Positions 1-6,588 of a DNA stretch of 7,783 nt are shown in pieces. The first letter of the stretch is position 1. Each line of letters begins with the position of its first letter. Under the pieces are notes generated by a model, which saw nothing but the letters and a program-made list of their open reading frames with translations, was not told the DNA's origin and made no database searches. The stretch comes from Clostridia bacterium. Its GTDB lineage: Bacteria > Bacillota > Clostridia > UBA1381. Both the position numbers and the translations under genes were made by a program. The stretch lies in contig CAAGKL010000132.1 in the NCBI GenBank assembly GCA_900770405.1, positions 1 to 7,783 on the forward strand. Reading direction: 5' to 3'.

Positions 1-16
1 CAGGGGAACGGCAGTT

Positions 17-33
17 ACTTGCATTATGCAAGT
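17..33. repeat. Perfect 17-base palindrome after the capsid gene
   Basis: ACTTGCAT and ATGCAAGT face each other around a single T at position 25. It lies nine bases beyond the capsid stop (42-44). In RNA it would form a stem of about six pairs with a five-base loop. On the minus strand no U-run follows, so it is a poor leftward terminator; on the plus strand TTTT follows. It could be a processing hairpin or a binding site. The minus strand also holds ATG at 28-26 that could open the next gene, but without a Shine-Dalgarno. Confidence 0.45.
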
Positions 34-41
34 TTTAAGTA

Positions 42-1217
42 TTAGGCGCAGTTTGTTATACGAACACAGCCGCCGGGATTAGTGCAAATCAAATCACCGT
101 AATTTGCAAGCAGCGCCCTGTAACAGCTCTGCTTTTCCATAAGATTGAAAATACCGCCGTTTTGCAGTTCTGCAAAATTCCAATCAAGTGAGTAAAATTT
201 CAGGCATCCTGTTTCAACGCCCCACATCTCGTTTGCGGGAACAAAGCTCTCGTTGACGATATCGACCTCTTTGCCGCCGAACAGAAATTTAATAGCCTTG
301 AAGCCGCCCTGTATAGTATGCGACATCTCCTCTACGCGAATATTGTTTACTCTGAGGTAATTTACATAGTTGTCGTACGCGTTATCACCGCAAAGAAGCA
401 TATCCACGTTGGAATTTTTGTCATTTTTAGCCACACGGAGCGCTTTTGTAATAATACCGTCGTCTATATCATTGCCTGCGTCCTGAACTACGGGCTTCAA
501 GAACGGGTTTGCCGTCTTGCTCACGCCGTAAATAGACGTTATATTGTTGTCGAATATAGCCCCCAGCCCTGTAATCTCTCTGTTGTAAGAGTTCTGCACG
601 GTAATAAAGCCTGCCGTAAATGTCGCCGCATCGCCGCCGATTGTGATGGTTTTATTGGCCTTATCAATGCTCAAAAGTCTACGCCCTGCGCCGCCTGTCT
701 GCGGAGACGTACCGCCTGTTGCATAGATGTCAATAATGAGACCCTCTTTGAGATAGGATACATCATCGACCTGAATTGTGTTACCCGCTGTACTAAGAGT
801 CTTTGTTGTAGTAAGAATACCTGTCCCGTTCCCGAACAGAGAGCGGCCGACATTCCATTTTGCAGTTGCGTATGCCCCCTTAACTTCTGTATCAAGGGCG
901 TTTGCCATAGCACCGCTTGAACCGGTAAGCTTTACCGCTTTTTCGGAAATAACAATGTTTACATACATATCCTTGGCGGTTGTTTCAAAGCGTTCAACCC
1001 TTACACCGCCGGCAGCGGGTGTTTCCGCGCCCTCTGCGCCGTAGCCGAAGCCGCCGGAGAGACCGACGGGAGCCGTAGCAACGATTTTGTTTGATACAAG
1101 TTTAGGTTTCTCAATTTTACCGAGCAGGGCAGACGGCTCAATCCCGAGCTGATTGCGCCAAGCAGGTAAGTAATTTTCTTTTAACGCTTTTTCAAATGTG
1201 ATTAAGTTCTGTGACAT
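42..1217 (-). CDS. Major capsid protein (HK97-fold type)
   Basis: A 391-residue protein following the scaffold gene, with the size and layout of an HK97-fold coat subunit. An N-terminal helix (LITFEKALKENYLPAW, 5-20) leads to the extended-loop region GGFGYGAEGAETPAAGGVRVERFETT (about 55-80) and the strand MYVNIVISEKAVKLT (84-98). A long spine-like helix DTEVKGAYATAKWNVGRSLFG (109-129) follows. Residues about 140-215 form a beta-rich stretch (NTIQVDDVSYLKEGLIIDI, then TITIGGD), probably an inserted barrel-like domain. The rest (about 250-391) fits the peripheral and axial domains. There is no long N-terminal delta domain, so no cleaved scaffold is expected. Four cysteines lie in the last 27 residues. 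The start ATG 1217 has AGGAG ten bases upstream. I assign the role by position and architecture; the exact subfamily is uncertain. Confidence 0.88.
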   Translation of the reverse strand: MSQNLITFEKALKENYLPAWRNQLGIEPSALLGKIEKPKLVSNKIVATAPVGLSGGFGYGAEGAETPAAGGVRVERFETTAKDMYVNIVISEKAVKLTGSSGAMANALDTEVKGAYATAKWNVGRSLFGNGTGILTTTKTLSTAGNTIQVDDVSYLKEGLIIDIYATGGTSPQTGGAGRRLLSIDKANKTITIGGDAATFTAGFITVQNSYNREITGLGAIFDNNITSIYGVSKTANPFLKPVVQDAGNDIDDGIITKALRVAKNDKNSNVDMLLCGDNAYDNYVNYLRVNNIRVEEMSHTIQGGFKAIKFLFGGKEVDIVNESFVPANEMWGVETGCLKFYSLDWNFAELQNGGIFNLMEKQSCYRALLANYGDLICTNPGGCVRITNCA

Positions 1218-1253
1218 TAAAAATCATCTCCTAAAATAAATTTGTTTTCGAAG

Positions 1254-2219
1254 TTACATTCTGCCGAACATTTCCTGTGTCCGCTTTGATGCTTCCTCAA
1301 ATGTTTGTGGTTTTTCTTTTATACCGAGTGCCGCATTTACCGCACCGCTACTTGCAGAAAACGGTGGCACTTGCTGACTTTGTTTAATTGTATCAAGCCG
1401 CTGCTTTTCAACAAGCTCCCGGAATGCCGGATTATTATTGTATAACGCCAACATCTCTTCGGGCGTCAACTCCTTCGCCGGCTCAGGTTGCGCCGGGGGG
1501 TTATTAATCGTATCAATTCCTCTTGCCATTGCATAAGCACTTATATACTTCTCATCAATGGGCATATCCTCCGATTGCAGCCATTTGTTGTTAGCGATTA
1601 TTTTATCAAGCTGCGGCAGCATCTCCCCGATATTCGCAAGCTCAGGAATTTGCGAAAGTGCACTGACCACCTCTTTTGTTTCCGCATCGCGCATACCTTT
1701 TTTGGCAAATTCAATCGCCGGCGACATCTCTTTCATAAGCTGCCGGCGGTTGAATGCGCTCATATCCTCGGCGTATTTCGCCATAGCCGCCTTTTGTGTA
1801 TCTTCGTCAGCAAAAGCAAGTCCGTTTATATCAAGTGTAGGCGGCGTCAGTGTTTCCTCGATGATGTCTTCCGTGTTTTGCCTTGACATTTCGTCAATCG
1901 TGCCCTGCAACTGCTGATTTTGCTGCCTTAAGGTCTCAATTTCTGCCATAGCCCGTTGTAACTGCCCGTCTTTTTCCGACGCAACCTGCGCTGCGGCTTC
2001 AGCGGTCTGCGCCGCCTGTTCAAGAGCGGATACGGAGGTTTCCGTTTCCGGCTGCGTTGCCGGCATTTCTTCTGCGCCGGAATGGGGCTCGGCCGCCTGT
2101 CCGCTTTCCGCGGAAGGGTTTTCCTCGGGCGGGGTATCTGTAAGAGATAACTGCTCATTATTTGCAAGCATTTCCTCGGTCGCCTTGCTTGCTTCGTCAA
2201 AATTATTTGGCTCTGCCAT
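1254..2219 (-). CDS. Scaffolding protein (head assembly)
   Basis: A 321-residue, acidic, low-complexity protein between portal and capsid genes, the usual place for the internal scaffold that shapes the prohead. The first 65 residues are disordered-looking and rich in Glu, Pro, Ala and Ser. Residues about 66-118 are a predicted coiled coil (Ala/Gln/Glu-rich, with LRQQNQQLQGTIDEM). Residues about 140-235 are helical, and a Pro-rich linker near 240-250 leads to the C-terminal part. No protease motif is visible, so it is probably not a protease-scaffold fusion. The same motif occurs at both ends: FDEASKATEEM at 7-17 and FEEASKRTQEM at 307-317. Start ATG 2219 has GAGGAG ten bases upstream, and the gene stands 29 bases from the portal and 36 from the capsid gene. 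Confidence 0.85.
   Translation of the reverse strand: MAEPNNFDEASKATEEMLANNEQLSLTDTPPEENPSAESGQAAEPHSGAEEMPATQPETETSVSALEQAAQTAEAAAQVASEKDGQLQRAMAEIETLRQQNQQLQGTIDEMSRQNTEDIIEETLTPPTLDINGLAFADEDTQKAAMAKYAEDMSAFNRRQLMKEMSPAIEFAKKGMRDAETKEVVSALSQIPELANIGEMLPQLDKIIANNKWLQSEDMPIDEKYISAYAMARGIDTINNPPAQPEPAKELTPEEMLALYNNNPAFRELVEKQRLDTIKQSQQVPPFSASSGAVNAALGIKEKPQTFEEASKRTQEMFGRM
1269..1301 (-). repeat. Terminal motif copy 2 in the scaffold gene (C-terminal end)
   Basis: Encodes FEEASKRTQEM (residues 307-317), followed by only FGRM before the stop. In P22-type scaffolds the extreme C-terminus is the coat-binding helix pair, so this copy sits where a capsid contact would be expected. It is a direct, in-frame relative of the copy at 2169-2201. 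Confidence 0.7.
2169..2201 (-). repeat. Terminal motif copy 1 in the scaffold gene (N-terminal end)
   Basis: Encodes FDEASKATEEM (residues 7-17). Codon by codon it matches the copy at 1269-1301 at 25 of 33 bases and 8 of 11 residues; D/E and Q/E are conservative changes. Confidence 0.7.
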
Positions 2220-2248
2220 ATTTTACACACTCCTCATATTATGTTTTT

Positions 2249-4297
2249 TTACATTTGCGGCGCAATAACGCCCTGCAACTGCATTTGTTTTGCTGTTTTC
2301 TGTCTTTCTTCCTGCTCAACCATCTGTTTATGCTCTTTTAAATGGTTTTCAAGAGCCGCTGCATACTCGGGTTTTCTGTGCTTTAAAATTTGAAAGTCCA
2401 TCTGTAAAATATACCTCAAATGCTCTTCGATGTGGATTTCGTGTTCATCAAATTCTGAAATTTTAGGTACTACACCACTCTCAAAGAATGCATTTTCCCT
2501 TTGTGCCGCCTGAATTTGCAAAAGGTTAATGCTCATTATGTCCGTATAATTTGCAAGCTTCATACACTCCATCGTTTTAAGCTTGACTCTTTCGGGAATT
2601 CTACCGTCACTATCTGTAAACGCGCCGAGATTATACGCTTCCATAAAACGCTGCCTTTGCGCATCTTCACTCATAAGCAGCTCATTTTCCGTGGTGTATT
2701 CGACGTCGTAACTGTTAATGTCATCAGCAGACCAGACAAGGGCTTTCCCTATGTTATTTATACCGACGCACTCAACAATCCTGTACGTTTTCGCATAGGT
2801 TTTGTAGATTTCAAGCCACAAAACGGCGAGTTTTCTGATTGAGTTACGGATATGGTCACCCGTAAGTGATAATCTCGTGTTGTCTATCTCCATAAGACTG
2901 TTAATAGCCGTACCCGACATATTGGTTTGCGGCGCGTTACCGTTTACCATAAGCTGTGAGACGCCTGCAACATATTCCATATCGCTCTTTAAGTTGTAGC
3001 GCTCAGTCATAATTTCAGACGGAAGATTGCCGTTTTGAACGCGGCTTGGCAGACTTGTACCGTTTTTATAAACAAGAAATGCGCCGGGTTCCAATCCGTG
3101 TTCCTCATATTCCTCGATATCGATACTGCCCTCTTCTACAAAGAAATTGCCGAGGGCTAATCGCTTGATATGCTCGTGAATACTGTTAATGCAGCCGTTG
3201 TAGGTTCTCTGATAAGGGATTAAATCCTCAATAACGGATTTTCCGAAAAATTGTCCCGGCACTTCGTGACACACCGACTGAATAAGCGGTATTTTGCTAT
3301 ATGGCATATCACCGTAGTAAACAAGGTGCTCGTCACCGACGATAATAGCCATAAGACCGTTAGGCCGGTACTTTGACGGTCGCTCAAAGTATGTTATAAC
3401 CTTTTCCGCGTTTTCCGCAGTTCTGTGTCCGATGGAAATAACGGTATTTTCATAACCCAAGCCGCCGCCCGATGTAACAGGCGTAAGCTCAAAAGTTTCA
3501 ATATCGCTGCCATCAACATCTATCCCATACAGGTCATAAATATCCTCAACACTTTTTACCTGTTCAAGAATAATTGAACGCTGATTTTCGACGCCCTGCT
3601 TAAAAACACTTTCCGGGTACACTTCATATGGCGTAATAAGTCCGTAGTCAATATCACCCTGGTAGAACGCCTGTTGTTTTTTTCGTTCTATACCGTCATT
3701 TCCAATATCGAGAATGGTTTCAACAGCATATTTATCTCCCTTATCCTTGTCCCACCAACTAAGCCAAAAGCAATTGCCGCAAAGCTCATTCCAATAAATC
3801 ATCGTGTCCTTTTTTGCTTCAAAATCCGTCGACTTCTGCGTATGCTGCAGAACACTTGTGGACACTTCAGCTTTTGCGTAATCATCGAGCTCGTTAGTAG
3901 CCGGCTTAACCTTCATCATATAATTGATTTTCTTTAGGTTTGCAATTCTTGTCTGGATAAGAGGTGCAATGTTATTAAACGTTTCTCTGTTTAGCCATCC
4001 GTACACGGGTTCTAATTGCTCAATCTCGCCTGTATACGGACGGATACCGCAATACTGATTACCCACAAGAAAATTTGCATTGAGCGTCCATTGTCTTTCG
4101 AGGGAAGAACGTTGCCCTCTGCGTTTTTCCAAATCTTCCAGAATGTTATGTATGATGTCCTCTTTAAACAGCGTATTGCCGTCCTTATCTACATCAATTA
4201 CCCTTGCTTCATTTTCACCGTTATCTGCTTTACTGCCAAAAAGGCTGCCGATAGCAGCTGTAATGCCCGTTATCGGCGGTTTAAATCGTATCTGCAT
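2249..4297 (-). CDS. Portal protein (P22-like type)
   Basis: The portal is the ring at one vertex of the head through which DNA enters and to which the tail joins. At 682 residues it matches the long P22/podovirus-type portals rather than the roughly 400-500 residue HK97/SPP1 types. Recognisable parts are the N-terminal segment with FNNIAPLIQTRIANLKKI (about 107-124), an aromatic stretch FWLSWWD (177-183), the clip/stem-like region VPGQFFGKSVIEDLIPYQRTYN (about 346-367), and the wing helix ending SGTAINSLMEIDNTRLSLTGDHIR (about 461-484). A helical C-terminus has regularly spaced histidines (EHEIHIEEHLRYI, 618-630) and a Gln/Glu/Lys-rich end that could form a barrel. The start ATG 4297 shares a base with the upstream TAA; a weak GGTGA lies nine bases before it. 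The identification is firm at family level; the P22-like subtype is by pattern. Confidence 0.93.
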   Translation of the reverse strand: MQIRFKPPITGITAAIGSLFGSKADNGENEARVIDVDKDGNTLFKEDIIHNILEDLEKRRGQRSSLERQWTLNANFLVGNQYCGIRPYTGEIEQLEPVYGWLNRETFNNIAPLIQTRIANLKKINYMMKVKPATNELDDYAKAEVSTSVLQHTQKSTDFEAKKDTMIYWNELCGNCFWLSWWDKDKGDKYAVETILDIGNDGIERKKQQAFYQGDIDYGLITPYEVYPESVFKQGVENQRSIILEQVKSVEDIYDLYGIDVDGSDIETFELTPVTSGGGLGYENTVISIGHRTAENAEKVITYFERPSKYRPNGLMAIIVGDEHLVYYGDMPYSKIPLIQSVCHEVPGQFFGKSVIEDLIPYQRTYNGCINSIHEHIKRLALGNFFVEEGSIDIEEYEEHGLEPGAFLVYKNGTSLPSRVQNGNLPSEIMTERYNLKSDMEYVAGVSQLMVNGNAPQTNMSGTAINSLMEIDNTRLSLTGDHIRNSIRKLAVLWLEIYKTYAKTYRIVECVGINNIGKALVWSADDINSYDVEYTTENELLMSEDAQRQRFMEAYNLGAFTDSDGRIPERVKLKTMECMKLANYTDIMSINLLQIQAAQRENAFFESGVVPKISEFDEHEIHIEEHLRYILQMDFQILKHRKPEYAAALENHLKEHKQMVEQEERQKTAKQMQLQGVIAPQM

Positions 4298-4491
4298 TAA
4301 TTATGCTCACCGCCCTTCCCGCGCCACCGCTCTATGATTTTATCGTGCGCAGATTTTACGCGATAGTTCCCGCTATTTTTATACTCAGTGAGGTTCTTGC
4401 TCATAATACGGTTGTAAAGGTCCTTTCTTTCAAAGTGTTGAATGATCAGCAACACAAATAATATGACAAGATACATTAAATGCACAATCAT
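4297..4491 (-). CDS. Hypothetical 64-residue single-pass membrane protein
   Basis: A small protein with one hydrophobic segment at about residues 2-18 (IVHLMYLVILFVLLIIQ). A charged, probably cytoplasmic region of about 46 residues follows (HFERKDLYNRIMSKNLTEYK and a basic end). It looks like an N-terminally anchored membrane protein rather than a cleaved signal peptide, because no signal-peptidase site follows the hydrophobic stretch. The start ATG 4491 overlaps the previous TGA (ATGA), and I see no Shine-Dalgarno in front of it, so it probably depends on re-initiation after the 98-residue gene. Its TAA shares one base with the portal ATG. Small membrane proteins of this layout occur next to portal genes in some Bacillota phages. 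No function can be read from the sequence; a holin is unlikely with one span and no lysis genes nearby. Confidence 0.75.
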   Translation of the reverse strand: MIVHLMYLVILFVLLIIQHFERKDLYNRIMSKNLTEYKNSGNYRVKSAHDKIIERWRGKGGEHN

Positions 4492-4784
4492 ATAAACATC
4501 ATCGTCACTGTATCACCAGCAGCAACGCTTGTCGCAGTTACTTCCGCAGTTCCGGCATCATACGCGAAAGCAGTCACGGTGCGGATTGCTCCCGCGTCAG
4601 ATTTAACTAATATAGCGCACAGTTTGCCGCTTACCTCTCCTATGTCAACTGTCGCAACGCCTGAGCTTATGTCCGCCGACGCAAGCTTAACCCGAATGAC
4701 CTCCGGCAGCAAATCTCCCAGCTTCCCCCTATACGCCCCGGGGGTTATTTCGCTGAGTTGTTTTCTCCTCTTACTAAAATTCAT
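4488..4784 (-). CDS. Hypothetical small beta-rich phage protein, possible virion component
   Basis: A 98-residue protein of unknown family. After a basic N-terminus (MNFSKRRKQLSEI) the chain is mostly Val, Ala, Thr, Ser, Gly and Ile in alternating patterns (IRVKLASADISSG, VATVDIG, AGAIRTVTAF, AEVTATSVAAGDTVTMMFI). This predicts a compact beta-sandwich or barrel. It has no signal peptide and no convincing membrane span. Such composition is common in small head-decoration or head-fibre proteins, but those normally sit near the capsid gene, so the role is open. Start ATG 4784 overlaps the previous stop by four bases (ATGA) and has a consensus AGGAGG. Its own stop overlaps the next start in the same way. 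It is not obviously related to its two neighbours. Confidence 0.78.
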   Translation of the reverse strand: MNFSKRRKQLSEITPGAYRGKLGDLLPEVIRVKLASADISSGVATVDIGEVSGKLCAILVKSDAGAIRTVTAFAYDAGTAEVTATSVAAGDTVTMMFI

Positions 4785-5137
4785 TGCTTATCCTCCTTTT
4801 CTTGCCTTTTTCCTCTCTTCGCGATTGCCCTTTTTATAGCTTTTATCTCTTCTTCCGCTTCCTCGTCGGCTCGCTTAATTTGTGCACGCGTTTCTTCCTC
4901 AGTTAAACCGAGTGCCCCTCCAAGAAAGAACAGCGCTTCAGGATACGAGATTCCTTTGTTTTTTACGTTACTTTTAGCGTTCGGCGGCAATTCATCAATC
5001 GCCGCAAGCGCGTTTTCAAGGCAACTCTTGCAGACAATGACAGTGTTGCCGACCTCACGTGTCCGTGATATAGCAAAACAATCCGTGTTTTTGCACCCGC
5101 GTACACTGCACTTTCGCTTTACACGCTTAATATACAT
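4781..5137 (-). CDS. Hypothetical protein with Cys4-type putative zinc site and charged helical tail
   Basis: I do not recognise a named family. With the ATG start the protein has 118 residues. Five cysteines (10, 15, 20, 36, 39) form a CX4C...CX2C arrangement (CSVRGC, then CKSC), like a small zinc ribbon or treble-clef finger in a basic N-terminus. From about residue 74 to the end the chain is rich in Glu, Lys, Arg and Ala and should form one long, possibly coiled-coil helix. The start ATG at 5137 overlaps the large-terminase stop (TGATG). A TTG one codon earlier (5140) is also possible but less likely. A purine-rich AAGGAAAAGGGGG stretch upstream can serve as binding site. Lying directly after terL, it could assist packaging or bind nucleic acid, but this is inference from position and the Cys pairs. 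Confidence 0.8.
   Translation of the reverse strand: MYIKRVKRKCSVRGCKNTDCFAISRTREVGNTVIVCKSCLENALAAIDELPPNAKSNVKNKGISYPEALFFLGGALGLTEEETRAQIKRADEEAEEEIKAIKRAIAKRGKRQEKEDKQ
4792..4797 (-). promoter_or_regulatory. Strong ribosome binding site (AGGAGG)
   Basis: A full-consensus AGGAGG sits seven bases before ATG 4784, inside the end of the preceding gene. It is the strongest such site among the three small genes after terL. This suggests the 98-residue protein is made in larger amounts than its neighbours. Confidence 0.75.
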
Positions 5138-6588
5138 CAATAATACCCCCTTTTCCTTGTACCGGCGCTGTGTAGCATACGGTCTTTGTATCGTTGTAAA
5201 TCCTTTTCAAATTTTGTCCGATTATCCTTTTGATAATCAGCGCCAAAAAACTTATATTTATCAAGGAACTGCGTGCAGCTATCCACCAAATCATCATTGA
5301 CGCCATTTGGGAACGCCGCGTGCTCCTCTATAAACTCGCCTGTAAAATCAGCATACCGCGGAAGATAAACATTTCCGCTTTCGATTATTCCGGTGACCGC
5401 GTTTGCCCTTGCAACTTTTGAGCCCTTTGGCTCGATTGCGATAATTCCCGGGATCTCGTGTTTGAGCATCGCGATAATTGCAGGACCGTTAGCCTTGTCC
5501 TCAATCAATATGGAATGCCTGTCGGGATATTTCGCATTCACGGCTTTAATTGCCTTCAGCGTGTCCGGGAAATCCATACGTCGTTTTAGCATATCAATCA
5601 AGTAAAAATCAGCGTTCAATTTGCCCCATACCTCAATAGCAACAAAATCCGAATCGGCGTTATCCTTGAATGTGGCGTCTATAGAAATGGCTTTGAGCGG
5701 AAGATGCTCCGGCAGTACGTCATAGAATTTCCACCACTCACGTTTAAAAATATTGCCTTCTTCAGAGGTTGGTCTGCCCTGGAACAGTGCGTTCCAAGCC
5801 CTCATACCTCCTGTATAACTTGCTTTAAACTCTTTCAGCCATTTATTTCCCTTTCCGATTTCGGGGCAAAGGGCGTCACCAACACGCCTCCCAAGTATGT
5901 CATTTTCCTCTGCCTCTACGGGGATATTAACAACCTCGACATTGTTTTCTTCGCGTATAACGCGCCCCGCGAGGTCGTCTTCGTGCCATCGCGTCTGAAT
6001 AATAATTATCTTTGTCCCGGCCTGCGTTCTTGTCTTAATGGAATTCTGCCATTCTTCCCACAACCTTTCGCGGTATGTAACACTATCAGCTTCCTGTCGG
6101 TTTTTTACAGGGTCATCGATTATGATTAAATCGCCGGAGTTACCCGTGATACCCGACATAATACCCCTTGTAATAATACCTCCTCCGTGTTCCTCGATTT
6201 CGATATCGCGGTCGGAAGATTTGGAAAGAGCTATATTGAATATAAACTGTCCGTATTCCTCAATCTTATTTTTATTGCGCCTACCGAATTTCCCGGCAAA
6301 ATCGTCGTTGTAACAAGCCACAATACACCGTCTTTCGGGATATTTGCCCTCGTACCAGCTCGGGAAGGTTTCCGTGACAGTCATACTCTTACCGTGCTGC
6401 GGCGGCGTAGACAATACCAATATGTCGTAAGGATTCCCTGTCTCTGTTTCTACAAAGGTCTGAACCTTATCCGCCAAAAATCTGTGGAACTTGGTGTCAA
6501 TCCACTTCTCCTTGTGCACAAAATAGCAGTATGCAGCATAGGAGGAGCGCATAAGTTCAATAGCGAAGTCGTTATTGCTTTCGTTCAT
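5137..6588 (-). CDS. terL: Terminase large subunit (packaging ATPase and nuclease)
   Basis: This is the motor that cuts concatemeric phage DNA and pumps it into the prohead. At 483 residues it has normal full length. The ATPase part shows a Walker A loop TPPQHGKS at 61-68, a Walker B strand LIIIDDP at 154-160 with acidic residues at 158-159, and the coupling motif TRWHEDDLAG at 199-208. The nuclease part has the three acidic positions of the RNase H-like fold: D304 in SIDATF, E363/D364 in LIEDKANG, and D432/D433 with D436 in NDDLVDSC. All key residues are present, so the protein should be functional. ATG at 6588 lies within the end of the small-terminase gene, and the stop TGA shares a base with the ATG of the next gene. 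The domain order resembles the Terminase_6/Terminase_6C type. Confidence 0.97.
   Translation of the reverse strand: MNESNNDFAIELMRSSYAAYCYFVHKEKWIDTKFHRFLADKVQTFVETETGNPYDILVLSTPPQHGKSMTVTETFPSWYEGKYPERRCIVACYNDDFAGKFGRRNKNKIEEYGQFIFNIALSKSSDRDIEIEEHGGGIITRGIMSGITGNSGDLIIIDDPVKNRQEADSVTYRERLWEEWQNSIKTRTQAGTKIIIIQTRWHEDDLAGRVIREENNVEVVNIPVEAEENDILGRRVGDALCPEIGKGNKWLKEFKASYTGGMRAWNALFQGRPTSEEGNIFKREWWKFYDVLPEHLPLKAISIDATFKDNADSDFVAIEVWGKLNADFYLIDMLKRRMDFPDTLKAIKAVNAKYPDRHSILIEDKANGPAIIAMLKHEIPGIIAIEPKGSKVARANAVTGIIESGNVYLPRYADFTGEFIEEHAAFPNGVNDDLVDSCTQFLDKYKFFGADYQKDNRTKFEKDLQRYKDRMLHSAGTRKRGYY

Noticed and set aside
1..28. Start of another gene on the minus strand (ATG at 28-26, MQVTAVPL...)
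   Set aside because: No Shine-Dalgarno precedes it, the ATG lies in the palindrome, and only eight to nine codons are visible, so it cannot be supported from this window.
318..920. 200-codon open frame on the plus strand opposite the capsid gene
   Set aside because: Its translation is Cys/Val/His-rich with no domain pattern, and it lies wholly antisense to a convincing capsid gene with its own good ribosome binding site.
1928..2230. Arg/Pro-rich 100-codon frame on the minus strand inside the scaffold gene start
   Set aside because: It is a frame-shifted shadow of the acidic, Ala/Glu/Pro-rich scaffold N-terminus; the scaffold frame has the full-length product and the matching binding site.
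4297..4491. Holin
   Set aside because: It has a single short span, a location among head genes, and no endolysin nearby.
4781..5137. HNH endonuclease, which is common beside terminase genes
   Set aside because: The Cys pairs are suggestive, but no HNH-type His/Asn catalytic pattern lies between them.
5135..5140. TTG at 5140 as start of the cysteine-pair protein instead of ATG at 5137
   Set aside because: The ATG forms the common TGATG overlap with the terminase stop and is the stronger start codon; the difference is only one residue.
4758..5300. 180-codon open frame on the plus strand
   Set aside because: It crosses the antisense of three overlapping minus-strand genes; the Ser/Phe/Leu-rich composition is typical of the reverse of charged helical coding sequence.
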